This document shows, piece by piece, positions 50,080-57,749 of a DNA stretch of 64,000 nt (position 1 is the stretch's first letter; every line of letters begins with the position of its first letter). The position numbers were made by a program, and so were the translations under genes. Source of the stretch: Brevibacterium sp. (GTDB taxonomy: Bacteria > Actinomycetota > Actinomycetes > Actinomycetales > Brevibacteriaceae); NCBI RefSeq assembly GCF_031179145.1, contig NZ_JAPSIB010000003.1:1-64000 (forward strand), written 5' to 3'. Under the pieces are notes generated by a model. It did no database searches. It saw nothing but the letters and a program-made list of their open reading frames with translations, and had not been told where the DNA came from.

Positions 50080-51459
50080 TCATCGATCGGCACCCGCACG
50101 GCGGAGCACGATCGCCCCATTGTGGCCGCCGAAACCGAACGACGTCGACAGCACGGTCTCGACACTGCTCCCGCGTCCGGGTCCGCGCGCCTCGGTGACG
50201 AAGTCCCATCCCTCGAACTCAGGATCGCCGAGGTTGATCGTCGGCGGCAGCGACTGCTCCCGCAGCGTCTGGGTGGCGATGATCGCCTCGACCACGCCCG
50301 AGGCGCCCAGAAGATGCCCGGTGCTCGACTTGGTGGCGGTGATGGAGATCGTGCGTGCCCGCTCCCCGAATGCGCTGTCGAAAGCGGCGAGTTCGGCGGC
50401 GTCTCCGGCGGGGGTTCCCGTCGCGTGCGCGTTGATGTGGTCGATGCCGCTCGCGTCCAGCCCTGCGTCGCGCAGGCATTCGCGGACGGCGGCTGCGGCA
50501 CCGCGTCCCTCGGGGTGCGGGGTGGTCGGGTGGTGGGCGTCGCTGGCCGCACCGAATCCCGCGAGCTCGGCCAGCACCTCGGCGTCGCGGGCCCGGGCGG
50601 ACTCGGCCGACTCGAGCAGGACCGCCGCCGCGCCCTGGCTCATCACGAACCCTGAGCGAGTCCGGTCGAACGGCCGGCAGGCGGTGTGCGGTTCGTCCTC
50701 GAACCCGGCGGCGAGCGCACGCATGTTCGCATTCGACGACAGGTTGACCGGATTGAGGCAGTCCTCCATCCCGACCACCAGCACGGCGTCGGCGTAGCCA
50801 TGGCGGATGCGGCGCAGTCCTTCGCCCAAGGCGATCGCACCGCTCGCGCAGGTCGCGGACACTCCCTGAGCCGGACCCTGGATGCCGTAGCGCTGGCTGA
50901 GCAGGGCCGCGGCGGAGTCCGGGGCGCCATGGATGGCGAGCGTCAGCGGCACCGCGCGCGGTCCTCCCTCGAGGAGCGCGCGGGTCGCCTGCTGCATCGC
51001 GTCGACCGGACCGGATCCGGTGGCGGCGATGACCCCGATGCGACTGCTCTCCCAGGGCAGCTCAGTGGCCGCCGGGCCGCGGCCCCCGACGACACCGGAG
51101 CCCCCGCCGACGCCGGAGCCGCTCGGCCCCAGCCCTTGGGCCAACGCCTGGTCCGCGGCGGCGATCGCCCAGTGCTGGACGGGGCTGAGTCTGCGGGCGA
51201 GCGCCCGCGGAAGGACCGCCCCGGCGTCGAAGTCCCTGACCTGGCCGCCGATGCGCACCGCGAGGTCGGCGAACTCCTCACCGTCGAGACGCTCGATCGC
51301 GCTTCGGCCCGCGCTGACCGAGGCCCACAGTGCTGCGACGTCGTGCCCGCTCGGGGTGATCGCTCCCAGTCCTGTGATCACGACCGCCCGGTGCCGCTCG
51401 TCCTGGCGATACCCGGCATCGGCCGGCATCGCCGCGTCCTCCGCGCTTGCCGCGCTCAT
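50080..51459 (-). CDS. Beta-ketoacyl synthase (KAS II/FabF-type), stand-alone
   Basis: The 459-residue thiolase-fold enzyme has the KAS catalytic set: Cys204 in SATCASGAIA, His345 in NAHATGTP, Lys377 and His382 in KSSTGHLLGA. It starts HRAVVITGLGAITPSGHDVAALW and ends TVLSTSFGFGGHNGAIVL, as usual for FabF. Inserts of Gly/Pro-rich sequence (about residues 108-130) are unusual. The gene has no acyl carrier protein or ketoreductase gene around it; it overlaps the acyl-CoA ligase stop by ATGA. It would elongate an acyl chain supplied by that ligase or by primary metabolism. Confidence 0.9.
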   Translation of the reverse strand: MSAASAEDAAMPADAGYRQDERHRAVVITGLGAITPSGHDVAALWASVSAGRSAIERLDGEEFADLAVRIGGQVRDFDAGAVLPRALARRLSPVQHWAIAAADQALAQGLGPSGSGVGGGSGVVGGRGPAATELPWESSRIGVIAATGSGPVDAMQQATRALLEGGPRAVPLTLAIHGAPDSAAALLSQRYGIQGPAQGVSATCASGAIALGEGLRRIRHGYADAVLVVGMEDCLNPVNLSSNANMRALAAGFEDEPHTACRPFDRTRSGFVMSQGAAAVLLESAESARARDAEVLAELAGFGAASDAHHPTTPHPEGRGAAAAVRECLRDAGLDASGIDHINAHATGTPAGDAAELAAFDSAFGERARTISITATKSSTGHLLGASGVVEAIIATQTLREQSLPPTINLGDPEFEGWDFVTEARGPGRGSSVETVLSTSFGFGGHNGAIVLRRAGADR

Positions 51460-52967
51460 AGGCGCTCTCCTCGTCCCTGCATGATCAGGTCAACCGTTTC
51501 GGTCCGTCGGATCTTCCCGCCCACCGTGCGCGGCAGCCGCTCAAGGCGGTAGATGCGACGCGGGACGAACTGGGGCGCCAGATGCTCGCGGGCATGGGCG
51601 AGGAGTTCGTCCTTGACGACGTCCTGCTCGACGACGAGGGCGATGACGCTGCCGAGCCCGGCGTCCTCCAGTGCCACTGCGCAGACCTCGCCGAGGCTCT
51701 CGCAGCTGTCGAAGGCCCGCTCGACCTCCGGCAGCGAGACTTTGTGCCCGCCGGTGACGACGACGTCACCGGCCCGGCCGGCCAGCTGCAGCATGCCGCC
51801 CGCGATCCGCCCCTGATCGTGGACGGTCGCCCAACCGTCGGGTCCCTTGAGCTTCGCATCGGTGGTGCCGCTGACGTATCCGTCGGAACACGCGGCCGCC
51901 CGCACCCACAGAGTGCCGAGTTCGCTCTCCGCCGCAGGCGTTCCATCCTCCGCCCGGATCTCCACCTCGATGGTGTCGTAGACACTGATCCAGGTGCCGT
52001 CTCCCGCGCGGCTGTCACCGATGAATCCGATCTCTGCCGCGCCGTAGTAGCTGATGAGGCGGGTGTGCGGAAGAACCTCGCCGAGGCGGTCGCGGATGCT
52101 CGCGGGCAGGTTCGCCCCTCCGGTGACGACGAGTGCGAGGCCGGCGAATCTTTCCGGGCTGCGACGGGCGGCATCGGCGAGGGCGCGGACCACAGCGGGG
52201 ACGGCCACGACCCGGGTGATCGACTCGTCCTCGATCCGTCGGCTCATCTCGAGCGGGGCGAAGGTGTCGGCGACGTGGACGCTGCCCCCGGTCGCCAGAC
52301 ATTCGATGACGGCGTAGAGGGTGAGGCTGTAGGAGATCGGGCCGGGGGCCAGGGTCGCGACGCCGGGCAGCGGCTCGAGATGCGCGGCGGAGACGCTGAC
52401 GTTGGCGCGGTACTGGTCCCGGGACTTGAGGAACGCCTTCGGATTGCTCGTGGTGCCGGAGGAGAAGAGCATGAGGAAGGGTTCGGCTCCGTTCCGGACG
52501 CTCGGGCTCGGCGCCTGCGCCGGATCGATCGCGGTCTCCCTTTCACGGAACCGGGCGACGGAGATGACGGTGCCGGTCCACCCCTGGGCGGCGAGCGCCT
52601 CGGCGAGGGCATCCGAATCACTGATCACCACTCCGATTCCAGTGCTGATGGCGACCCCGACCTGATGGTCCAGCGGCCACCGCGGATCGATCGTCGCCGA
52701 GACCGCGCGGAAGCCCGCGAGGCCAGCAACGATCCGGGCTGTGTCGAAGGCCGAATCGAGGCTGATGGCGGTGATGGGGATGCCCTGGGTCTCAGACGCG
52801 GGTGTCGGGGGCTGTGCCTGATCGCCGTGCAGGGCAGTGACGACGGCGAACATCCTCGCGGAATCGGAGACCAGATCACGGTAGCTGAGCCGGTCATGCG
52901 ACCCGACGATGGCGAGCTGATCGGGTCTGCGCTCGGCGACCTCGAGGATGCTCCGTGTGATCGGCAA
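51456..52967 (-). CDS. AMP-dependent acyl-CoA synthetase/acyl-adenylating enzyme of the KAS operon
   Basis: The 503-residue adenylate-forming enzyme has the P-loop MLFSSGTTSNPKAFLKSRDQ, a mid motif SYYGAAEIGFIG, GRAGDVVVTGGHKVSLPEVE (hinge) and the C-terminal PRTVGGKIRRTE with the catalytic Lys. It activates a carboxylic acid as acyl-AMP and acyl-CoA or passes it to a carrier. The start TTG 52967 follows GGAGG by about 6 bp; an upstream ATG at 53060 lies in poorly coding AT-rich DNA and is rejected. It is the first gene of the three-gene overlapping unit. Confidence 0.85.
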   Translation of the reverse strand: MPITRSILEVAERRPDQLAIVGSHDRLSYRDLVSDSARMFAVVTALHGDQAQPPTPASETQGIPITAISLDSAFDTARIVAGLAGFRAVSATIDPRWPLDHQVGVAISTGIGVVISDSDALAEALAAQGWTGTVISVARFRERETAIDPAQAPSPSVRNGAEPFLMLFSSGTTSNPKAFLKSRDQYRANVSVSAAHLEPLPGVATLAPGPISYSLTLYAVIECLATGGSVHVADTFAPLEMSRRIEDESITRVVAVPAVVRALADAARRSPERFAGLALVVTGGANLPASIRDRLGEVLPHTRLISYYGAAEIGFIGDSRAGDGTWISVYDTIEVEIRAEDGTPAAESELGTLWVRAAACSDGYVSGTTDAKLKGPDGWATVHDQGRIAGGMLQLAGRAGDVVVTGGHKVSLPEVERAFDSCESLGEVCAVALEDAGLGSVIALVVEQDVVKDELLAHAREHLAPQFVPRRIYRLERLPRTVGGKIRRTETVDLIMQGRGERL

Positions 52968-53376
52968 ACCAGACCTCCATACTCTCAATCCGCCCTCATC
53001 ACATTCATGGATGACGACAATTGCATTTTCCGATGAGCCGGACAAAACTCGAGTCTTCATTGTAATCGTTCAATTCAAGACGCTCGCGAGGCGGCCCCGA
53101 CGGAGAAATTCCCAAAACAATTCTGGATGCAGTGAAGAATGTCGACTTCGAGCAAAGAACGTCGCATCGCTCCAGACCAGGCGGCATGCTCGAAACCAAG
53201 GAAGCTCCAGGAGAATTGTTACCGAGCGGTTTTCCCCTACGTTGCATCCGACAATTCAAAAATGACGATTGACTTTCAGTCGTACACCGCTATAAATTTA
53301 TCTCCTGCTTTACGGAATTGGGTTTCCGTATCGTGAAAGACTTAGCGAGAACCGGACACCTTCGAGAGGACTCAAC
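52968..53376. promoter_or_regulatory. AT-rich divergent region with the promoter of the ACS-type transporter
   Basis: This 409-bp stretch between divergent units is visibly AT-richer than the rest of the window. A clear promoter faces right: TTGACT at 53269-53274, a 16-bp spacer, TATAAA at 53291-53296. The short frames inside it have no good ribosome site or homology, so I call no gene. Low GC may reflect a regulator or nucleoid-protein region, or horizontally gained DNA. Confidence 0.7.
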
Positions 53377-54813
53377 GTGGAGACCCAGGCACAGCCAGAC
53401 GACCCCGACATCACCAAAGCGGAGACGCTCACGGGCACCGACAAACTCAAGTTCACCCCCGTGGAGGTCCCGGAGCCGGGAGTGAAGCCCAACAGAAAGG
53501 GCATCGGCAAACTGCGCTGGGGAATCGCGACGCTGCTGTTCTTCGGCGTGCTCATCAACTATATCGACCGCAGTTCGATCGCCGTGGCCGAGGGCCACAT
53601 CCGTGATGACTTCGGTCTCTCCGCAGCCGAGATGGGCGTCGTCCTCTCGAGCTTCGGCTGGTCGTACGTGCTCATGCAGATTCCCGCCGGCCTGCTGCTC
53701 GACAAGATCGGCATCAAGTGGGTCTTCCGCGTCGCCACCATCATGTGGAGCCTGTCCTGCTTCCTCACGGCGATCATCAGCGGCACAGGCCTGCTGATCC
53801 TCGCCCGCATCGTCCTCGGGATCGCCGAGGCTCCGATCTTCCCCGGCGCCATGAAGATGACCGGTTACTGGTTCCCGCGCTCGGAACGCGGGACGGCCAC
53901 CGCCGTCTTCGACTCCGGTCAGCGATTGTCGAACGTCATCGGATTCCCGCTGGTCGCCGTCGCCGTCGTCTCCTTCGGCTGGCGCGGCGCCTTCGTCGCC
54001 ATGGGCCTGCTCAGCCTCGCCTATGTCATCGTCTTCTTCTGGAAGTACCGGGACCCGAAGGAGTCCTACCGCAAGGGCCTGATGAAGCAGACAGAGCTCA
54101 CCTACATCCGAGAGGGCGGCGCCCAGGACGAGGACGCCCCGCGCCCGAACCCGCTGTCCAACCTCGGCTACATCCTCAAGCAGCGCAAGGTCTGGGGGAT
54201 GTCGATCGGCCTCGGCTGCGCCGGCTACACCCAGTGGATGCTGCTCACCTGGCTGCCCGGCTACCTCCAGTCCGAGATGGGCATGAACATCATGTCCTCG
54301 GGCATCTTCACCGCTCTGCCTTGGCTCATCGCCGTGGCCGTGGAGTTCATCTTCCCGGGCTGGCTGCTCGACCACCTCATGCGCATCGGAAAGTCCGGCA
54401 CCTTCGTCCGCAAGACGTTCATCATCGTCGGCATGCTCATCGCGATGACGGTCATGGGTGCGGCGTTCACCGATAACGTCGCCTGGGCTCTGTTCTGGAT
54501 CACCCTGGGCACCTGCGGGATCACAATCTCCTTCTGCGTGACGAACTCGCTGCCCGCCCTCATCGCTCCTGAGGGCGGAGTCGGTGCCACCGGCTCGGTG
54601 ATGAACACGGTCAACAACCTCATCGGCACCTCGGCGCCGATCGTCACCGGATTCGTCGTCGACATCACCGGGGGATTCAACGGTGCGTTCATCATCTGCG
54701 GCATCCTCCTCGGCATCGGCATCTTCTTCTACACCGTGGTGCTCGGACCCATCGTCCAGATCCCCACCGCAGAAGAGCGGAAGGCCGCCGAGCTGGCAGC
54801 TGCCTCAGAGTGA
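53377..54813 (+). CDS. ACS-family MFS transporter (hexuronate/galactonate type)
   Basis: The 478-residue transporter has 12 helices with an N-terminal hydrophilic extension of about 45 residues. WGIATLLFFGVLINYIDRSS, LSSFGWSYVLMQIPAGLLLD and FPGAMKMTGYWFPRSERGTA are hallmarks of the anion:cation symporter branch (ExuT/DgoT/phthalate type). It likely imports a hexuronate, galactonate or other organic acid. Start: GTG 53377 with GAGAGGA upstream. It is alone, with its own promoter and a terminator at 54930-54972. The substrate could be shared with the sugar-acid unit at 4.7-9.9 kb, but there is no direct evidence. Confidence 0.9.
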   Translation: METQAQPDDPDITKAETLTGTDKLKFTPVEVPEPGVKPNRKGIGKLRWGIATLLFFGVLINYIDRSSIAVAEGHIRDDFGLSAAEMGVVLSSFGWSYVLMQIPAGLLLDKIGIKWVFRVATIMWSLSCFLTAIISGTGLLILARIVLGIAEAPIFPGAMKMTGYWFPRSERGTATAVFDSGQRLSNVIGFPLVAVAVVSFGWRGAFVAMGLLSLAYVIVFFWKYRDPKESYRKGLMKQTELTYIREGGAQDEDAPRPNPLSNLGYILKQRKVWGMSIGLGCAGYTQWMLLTWLPGYLQSEMGMNIMSSGIFTALPWLIAVAVEFIFPGWLLDHLMRIGKSGTFVRKTFIIVGMLIAMTVMGAAFTDNVAWALFWITLGTCGITISFCVTNSLPALIAPEGGVGATGSVMNTVNNLIGTSAPIVTGFVVDITGGFNGAFIICGILLGIGIFFYTVVLGPIVQIPTAEERKAAELAAASE

Positions 54814-54821
54814 CCCTGTTG

Positions 54822-54893
54822 GAGGTGAGCCGCCCTCTCTGAGGTGGAGAGCGCGACTTCGCCGACGCGAGGTGAGCCACCCTCTCCGAGGTG
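54822..54893. repeat. 25-bp direct repeat, two copies
   Basis: Copies at 54822-54846 and 54869-54893 are 23/25 identical and contain GAGGTGAGCC and CTCYGAGGTG. They lie right after the ACS transporter stop, before the terminator hairpin. Their role is unknown. Confidence 0.65.
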
Positions 54894-54929
54894 ACGGAGA
54901 GTCGCCCTGAACCGCTAAGTTCATACGGA

Positions 54930-54972
54930 AGAGGACCGCGATCGACCTGTTACGAGTCGACCGCGGTCCTCT
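54930..54972 (+). terminator. Strong terminator hairpin
   Basis: Arms 54930-54946 and 54956-54972 pair over 17 bp with one mismatch around a 9-nt loop (CTGTTACGA). It lies between the ends of the ACS transporter gene and the convergent RibD-like gene and may serve both. Confidence 0.85.
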
Positions 54973-55087
54973 ACTATGTCTGCTCGGTTCGCCTTCTGCG
55001 TCTGTTCGGCCTTCCACGATCACTCAGAACGCTGGCCCTCTTCAGTCTGCCGGGGTTCACCGCGCTCCCTCAGGGCACCGGCATCCA

Positions 55088-55645
55088 TCAGTCTGCAGGC
55101 ACGGCGTACCTGAGCAGGACGCCGCCGGTGTCGATCGGTCGCGCCTCGACCAGATCGAGCGGTCGGGGCGTGGACGCCGGCTTGAACAGGGGCGTGCCCT
55201 CGCCGAGGATTACTGGCGCGACTCCGATGAGCAACTCGTCGACGAGGTCTGCCTGGAGCAGCGCATCGGTGAGCACAGCGCTGCCGAAGACGTAGATCGG
55301 CCGCTCATCGACCTCCTTGCGGCGCTGCAGCTCTCCGACGATATCGGCCGTCACCTCGGTGTTCTGCCAGCTCGCCTCTTTCAGCGAGCGCGAAGCGACG
55401 AGCTTCGGCGCGCTGTTCATATAAGCGGTGATCTCCGAGTCCTCGTCGGCTGTCGGCCAATAGGCGGCCATTCCCTCGTACGTGACCCGGCCGAAAACGA
55501 GCAGACCGAGCTCTTCGCCGAAGCGAATGCTCAGACGCCTGAGGTCTTCACCCCAGATATGTTCGTGGAGCGCGAGGTCCCATTTCTCAGCCCCCTCGAA
55601 GTACCCGTCGAGGGAGACGACATTCCATACGATCAGTTTTCCCAT
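55088..55645 (-). CDS. RibD/dihydrofolate reductase-like protein
   Basis: The 185-residue protein has the RibD C-terminal/DHFR-like fold: KLIVWNVVSLDGYFEG, LLVFGRVTYEGMAAYW, KLVASRSLKEASWQN and PIYVFGSAVLTDALLQADLV. Such stand-alone YyaP/YwjB-like proteins are widespread reductases of unknown substrate. The ATG at 55645 follows AAAGGTG. Two operator-like TTGCAA dyads lie upstream, so it is under tight local control, although no regulator gene sits beside it. Confidence 0.88.
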   Translation of the reverse strand: MGKLIVWNVVSLDGYFEGAEKWDLALHEHIWGEDLRRLSIRFGEELGLLVFGRVTYEGMAAYWPTADEDSEITAYMNSAPKLVASRSLKEASWQNTEVTADIVGELQRRKEVDERPIYVFGSAVLTDALLQADLVDELLIGVAPVILGEGTPLFKPASTPRPLDLVEARPIDTGGVLLRYAVPAD

Positions 55646-55659
55646 GACCACACCTTTCT

Positions 55660-55718
55660 GATTGCAATCTGCAACTGGATAATCAGCAGACTACTCCCAG
55701 CAGTTGCAAATTGCAATC
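55660..55718. promoter_or_regulatory. Paired inverted TTGCAA-type operators upstream of the RibD-like gene
   Basis: The 18-bp arms 55660-55677 and 55701-55718 are inverted copies, 17/18 matched. Each arm is itself a dyad: TTGCAATCTGCAA on one side and TTGCAAATTGCAA on the other, i.e. TTGCA-N3-TGCAA. This is the layout of two binding sites for a small dimeric repressor (ArsR-, MarR- or TetR-like) flanking the promoter. Confidence 0.65.
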
Positions 55719-55747
55719 AGTTTTCGAGAGAACCTCAAGTTGTCGGC

Positions 55748-55824
55748 ACTTCGCTTTGATTTCACGTGCAGAATCGAAACGAACTGCAGACACTTTGGCC
55801 AGGCTCGCAGCGAAGTCCACACAA
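55748..55824. repeat. Hairpin repeat element (family member 2)
   Basis: ACTTCGCTTTGAT (55748-55760) and ATCGAAACGAACT (55773-55785) pair at 10 of 13 positions around a 12-nt loop, the same architecture as 23873-23910. It is followed by a GCAGACA segment and then GCGAAGTCCACACAACT, similar to GCGAAGTGCACACAAGT at the first locus. It looks like a diverged copy of a dispersed repeat family. Confidence 0.6.
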
Positions 55825-55971
55825 CTCGCCGACCGCCGCGGGCGCGGGCCGTCCAACGTCGCCCACGCTGCCCACGCCGCCGGTCACTGCCTACCACCGT
55901 GGGCGCAGCTGACCGCCCGCACGCGCCACGGCCGCCCCGCACGCCGTGCCACCTCGGCGGAAGACACGAAA

Positions 55972-56023
55972 CGCGGGTGCCGGGTCGAGAAGAATGGAGC
56001 TGCTTCTCGACGCGACACCCGCG
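55972..56023 (-). terminator. Strong terminator hairpin after the aldehyde dehydrogenase gene
   Basis: Arms 55972-55992 and 56003-56023 pair at 19 of 21 positions around a 10-nt loop. On the minus strand a T-rich run (TTTCGTGTCTT) follows, so it should end the transcript of the gene at 56090-57487. Confidence 0.85.
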
Positions 56024-56089
56024 CCCGGTTCGATCGACGTCAGTCGGCGACAGTCAGACTCTCAGCCCGCCACACCGACACCGGAAACG

Positions 56090-57487
56090 TCAGTCGGCGA
56101 CGTAGTACATGCGCTTGTTGACGAACTCGTCCATGCCGTACGGGCCGAGTTCGCGGCCGAAGCCCGAGCGCTTGGTGCCGCCGAACGGGATCTCCGCGCC
56201 TTCGCCGGCAGGCGTGTTGACGTTCGACATGCCGACGTCGAGGTGACGGGCGATCTTCTCCGCGCGCTCCTTGTCCTTCGAGAACACGGCGCCGCCGAGC
56301 CCGAAGGGCGTGTCGTTGGCGAGCTTGACCGCTTCGTCGTCGCTGCTCACCTTGTAGACGGTGGCGACGGGACCGAACAGCTCTTCGCGGTAGGCGTCCA
56401 TCTCCGGAGTCACTCCGGTCAGGACCGCCGGTGAGAGGTAGGCGGAGCCATCGTCGGCGAGTTCGCCGCCGACGAGGTCTGCCCCCTGCTCGACGGCCCG
56501 CTCGAGCTGCTTGCGCAGGTTCTCGGCGGCGCCGCGGGAGGACAGCGGCGTGTAGACCGTGCCGTCGCCTGCCTCCGCCGGCTTGCCGGGCTTGGCCGCC
56601 TGGGCGCGCTTGGTCAGTCCCTCGACGAAGTCGTCGTAGATGTCCTCCATGACGATCATCCGCTTGTTCGAGTTGCAGGCCTGGCCCGTGTTGTACATGC
56701 GGGTGCCCCAGGCGGTGTCCACGGCCTCCTCGAGGTCCTCGGTGTCGAGGACGATGTAGGGGTCGGAGCCGCCGAGCTCGAGCACGCACTTCTTCAGGTG
56801 CTTGCCGGCGAGCGCGGCCACGGCGGAACCGGCCCGCTCGGAACCGGTCAGGGAGACACCCTGGATCCGGTCGTCGGCGATGATCGTCTCGATCTGCTCA
56901 TGAGTGGCGAAGATGTTGTTGTACACGCCCTCCGGGACGCCGGCTTCCTTCATGATGTCGGCGATCGCAGAGGCCGAACGGGGGCAGATCTCGGCGTGCT
57001 TGAGCACGATGGTGTTGCCGAGCACGAGGTTCGGGGCGGCGAACCGAGCAACCTGGTAGTAGGGGAAGTTCCACGGCATGATGCCGAGCAGAGGACCGAT
57101 CGGACGGCGCTGGATGAAGGCCTTGCCACCGGAGTAGGTCTTGATCTCCTCGTCCTTGGCGAACTCGGGGCCGTTGTCGGCGTAGTAGTTGAAGATCGCC
57201 TCGCAGAACTCGGCCTCCTCGATGCCTTCGGGGACCGGCTTGCCCATCTCCTCGGCGATGATCTCGGCCAGCTGCTGCTTGCGCTCACCGAACAGGTCGG
57301 CGACCTTGTTGACGATCGCTCCCCGCTCCTCGATGGTCTTCTCGCTCCACGACGCAAACGCCTTGTCCGCGGCGTCGAGGACCTGGCTGACCTCCTCTTC
57401 GGTCGCGTTGTCGAAGCGTTCGATGATCTCCCCGGTCACGGGGCTCTCGACGCGGTAGCCGCCTGCAGCGCTTCCTACATTGCTCAT
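56090..57487 (-). CDS. NAD(P)-dependent aldehyde dehydrogenase (succinate-semialdehyde dehydrogenase-like)
   Basis: The 465-residue enzyme has the ALDH hallmarks: GIMPWNFPYYQVARFAAPNL, VSLTGSERAGSAVAALAG, the catalytic Glu237 in LELGGSDPYIVL and Cys271 in YNTGQACNSNKR, and a late FGRELGPYGMDEFVNKR. The length and sequence match GabD-like/YneI-type enzymes that oxidise succinic semialdehyde; other aldehyde substrates cannot be excluded. It stands alone after its terminator, and its stop falls in a 15-bp direct repeat. Confidence 0.9.
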   Translation of the reverse strand: MSNVGSAAGGYRVESPVTGEIIERFDNATEEEVSQVLDAADKAFASWSEKTIEERGAIVNKVADLFGERKQQLAEIIAEEMGKPVPEGIEEAEFCEAIFNYYADNGPEFAKDEEIKTYSGGKAFIQRRPIGPLLGIMPWNFPYYQVARFAAPNLVLGNTIVLKHAEICPRSASAIADIMKEAGVPEGVYNNIFATHEQIETIIADDRIQGVSLTGSERAGSAVAALAGKHLKKCVLELGGSDPYIVLDTEDLEEAVDTAWGTRMYNTGQACNSNKRMIVMEDIYDDFVEGLTKRAQAAKPGKPAEAGDGTVYTPLSSRGAAENLRKQLERAVEQGADLVGGELADDGSAYLSPAVLTGVTPEMDAYREELFGPVATVYKVSSDDEAVKLANDTPFGLGGAVFSKDKERAEKIARHLDVGMSNVNTPAGEGAEIPFGGTKRSGFGRELGPYGMDEFVNKRMYYVAD

Positions 57488-57749
57488 TTACGACTCCTTC
57501 GGCTCGTGGGCGCCCGGGTGGCGCCGTCTTCAAGCGATTGCATGCTTCTTCACCGTCTCTGGCGACGGATTGCGCATGCTCAGGTCTCACGCTATCAACA
57601 CAGTGACCCAGGCAACAAGTGGCGAAACCTGTGGGCTTCGTGAGTCCCGAGCCCCACCGGAGCACCTCGCCGAGGTGGTGCGGATTCCGCAGCGAGTGTT
57701 ACGGATTCCGTATCTGCCTGTTCAACCCGGGGCTCTTTCCGTCCGCCGC

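Larger units (their letters stand above)
55646..56089. promoter_or_regulatory. Intergenic region with operators, repeat element and terminator
   Basis: The 444-bp gap between two minus-strand genes holds, in order, the TTGCAA operator pair (55660-55718), a hairpin repeat element (55748-55824), about 130 bp GC-rich sequence with nothing assigned, a strong terminator (55972-56023) and a 15-bp direct repeat ACGTCAGTCGGCGAC (56037-56051 and 56087-56101), the second copy covering the end of the aldehyde dehydrogenase gene. Confidence 0.7.

Noticed and set aside
52968-53060. Longer N-terminus for the acyl synthetase starting at the ATG at 53060
   Set aside because: The added 31 residues come from AT-rich DNA and lack a ribosome site; TTG 52967 has GGAGG well placed.
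53005-53259. Small minus-strand and plus-strand frames in the AT-rich divergent region
   Set aside because: No ribosome sites, no recognisable motif, and codon use unlike neighbouring genes; promoter signals fill the region.
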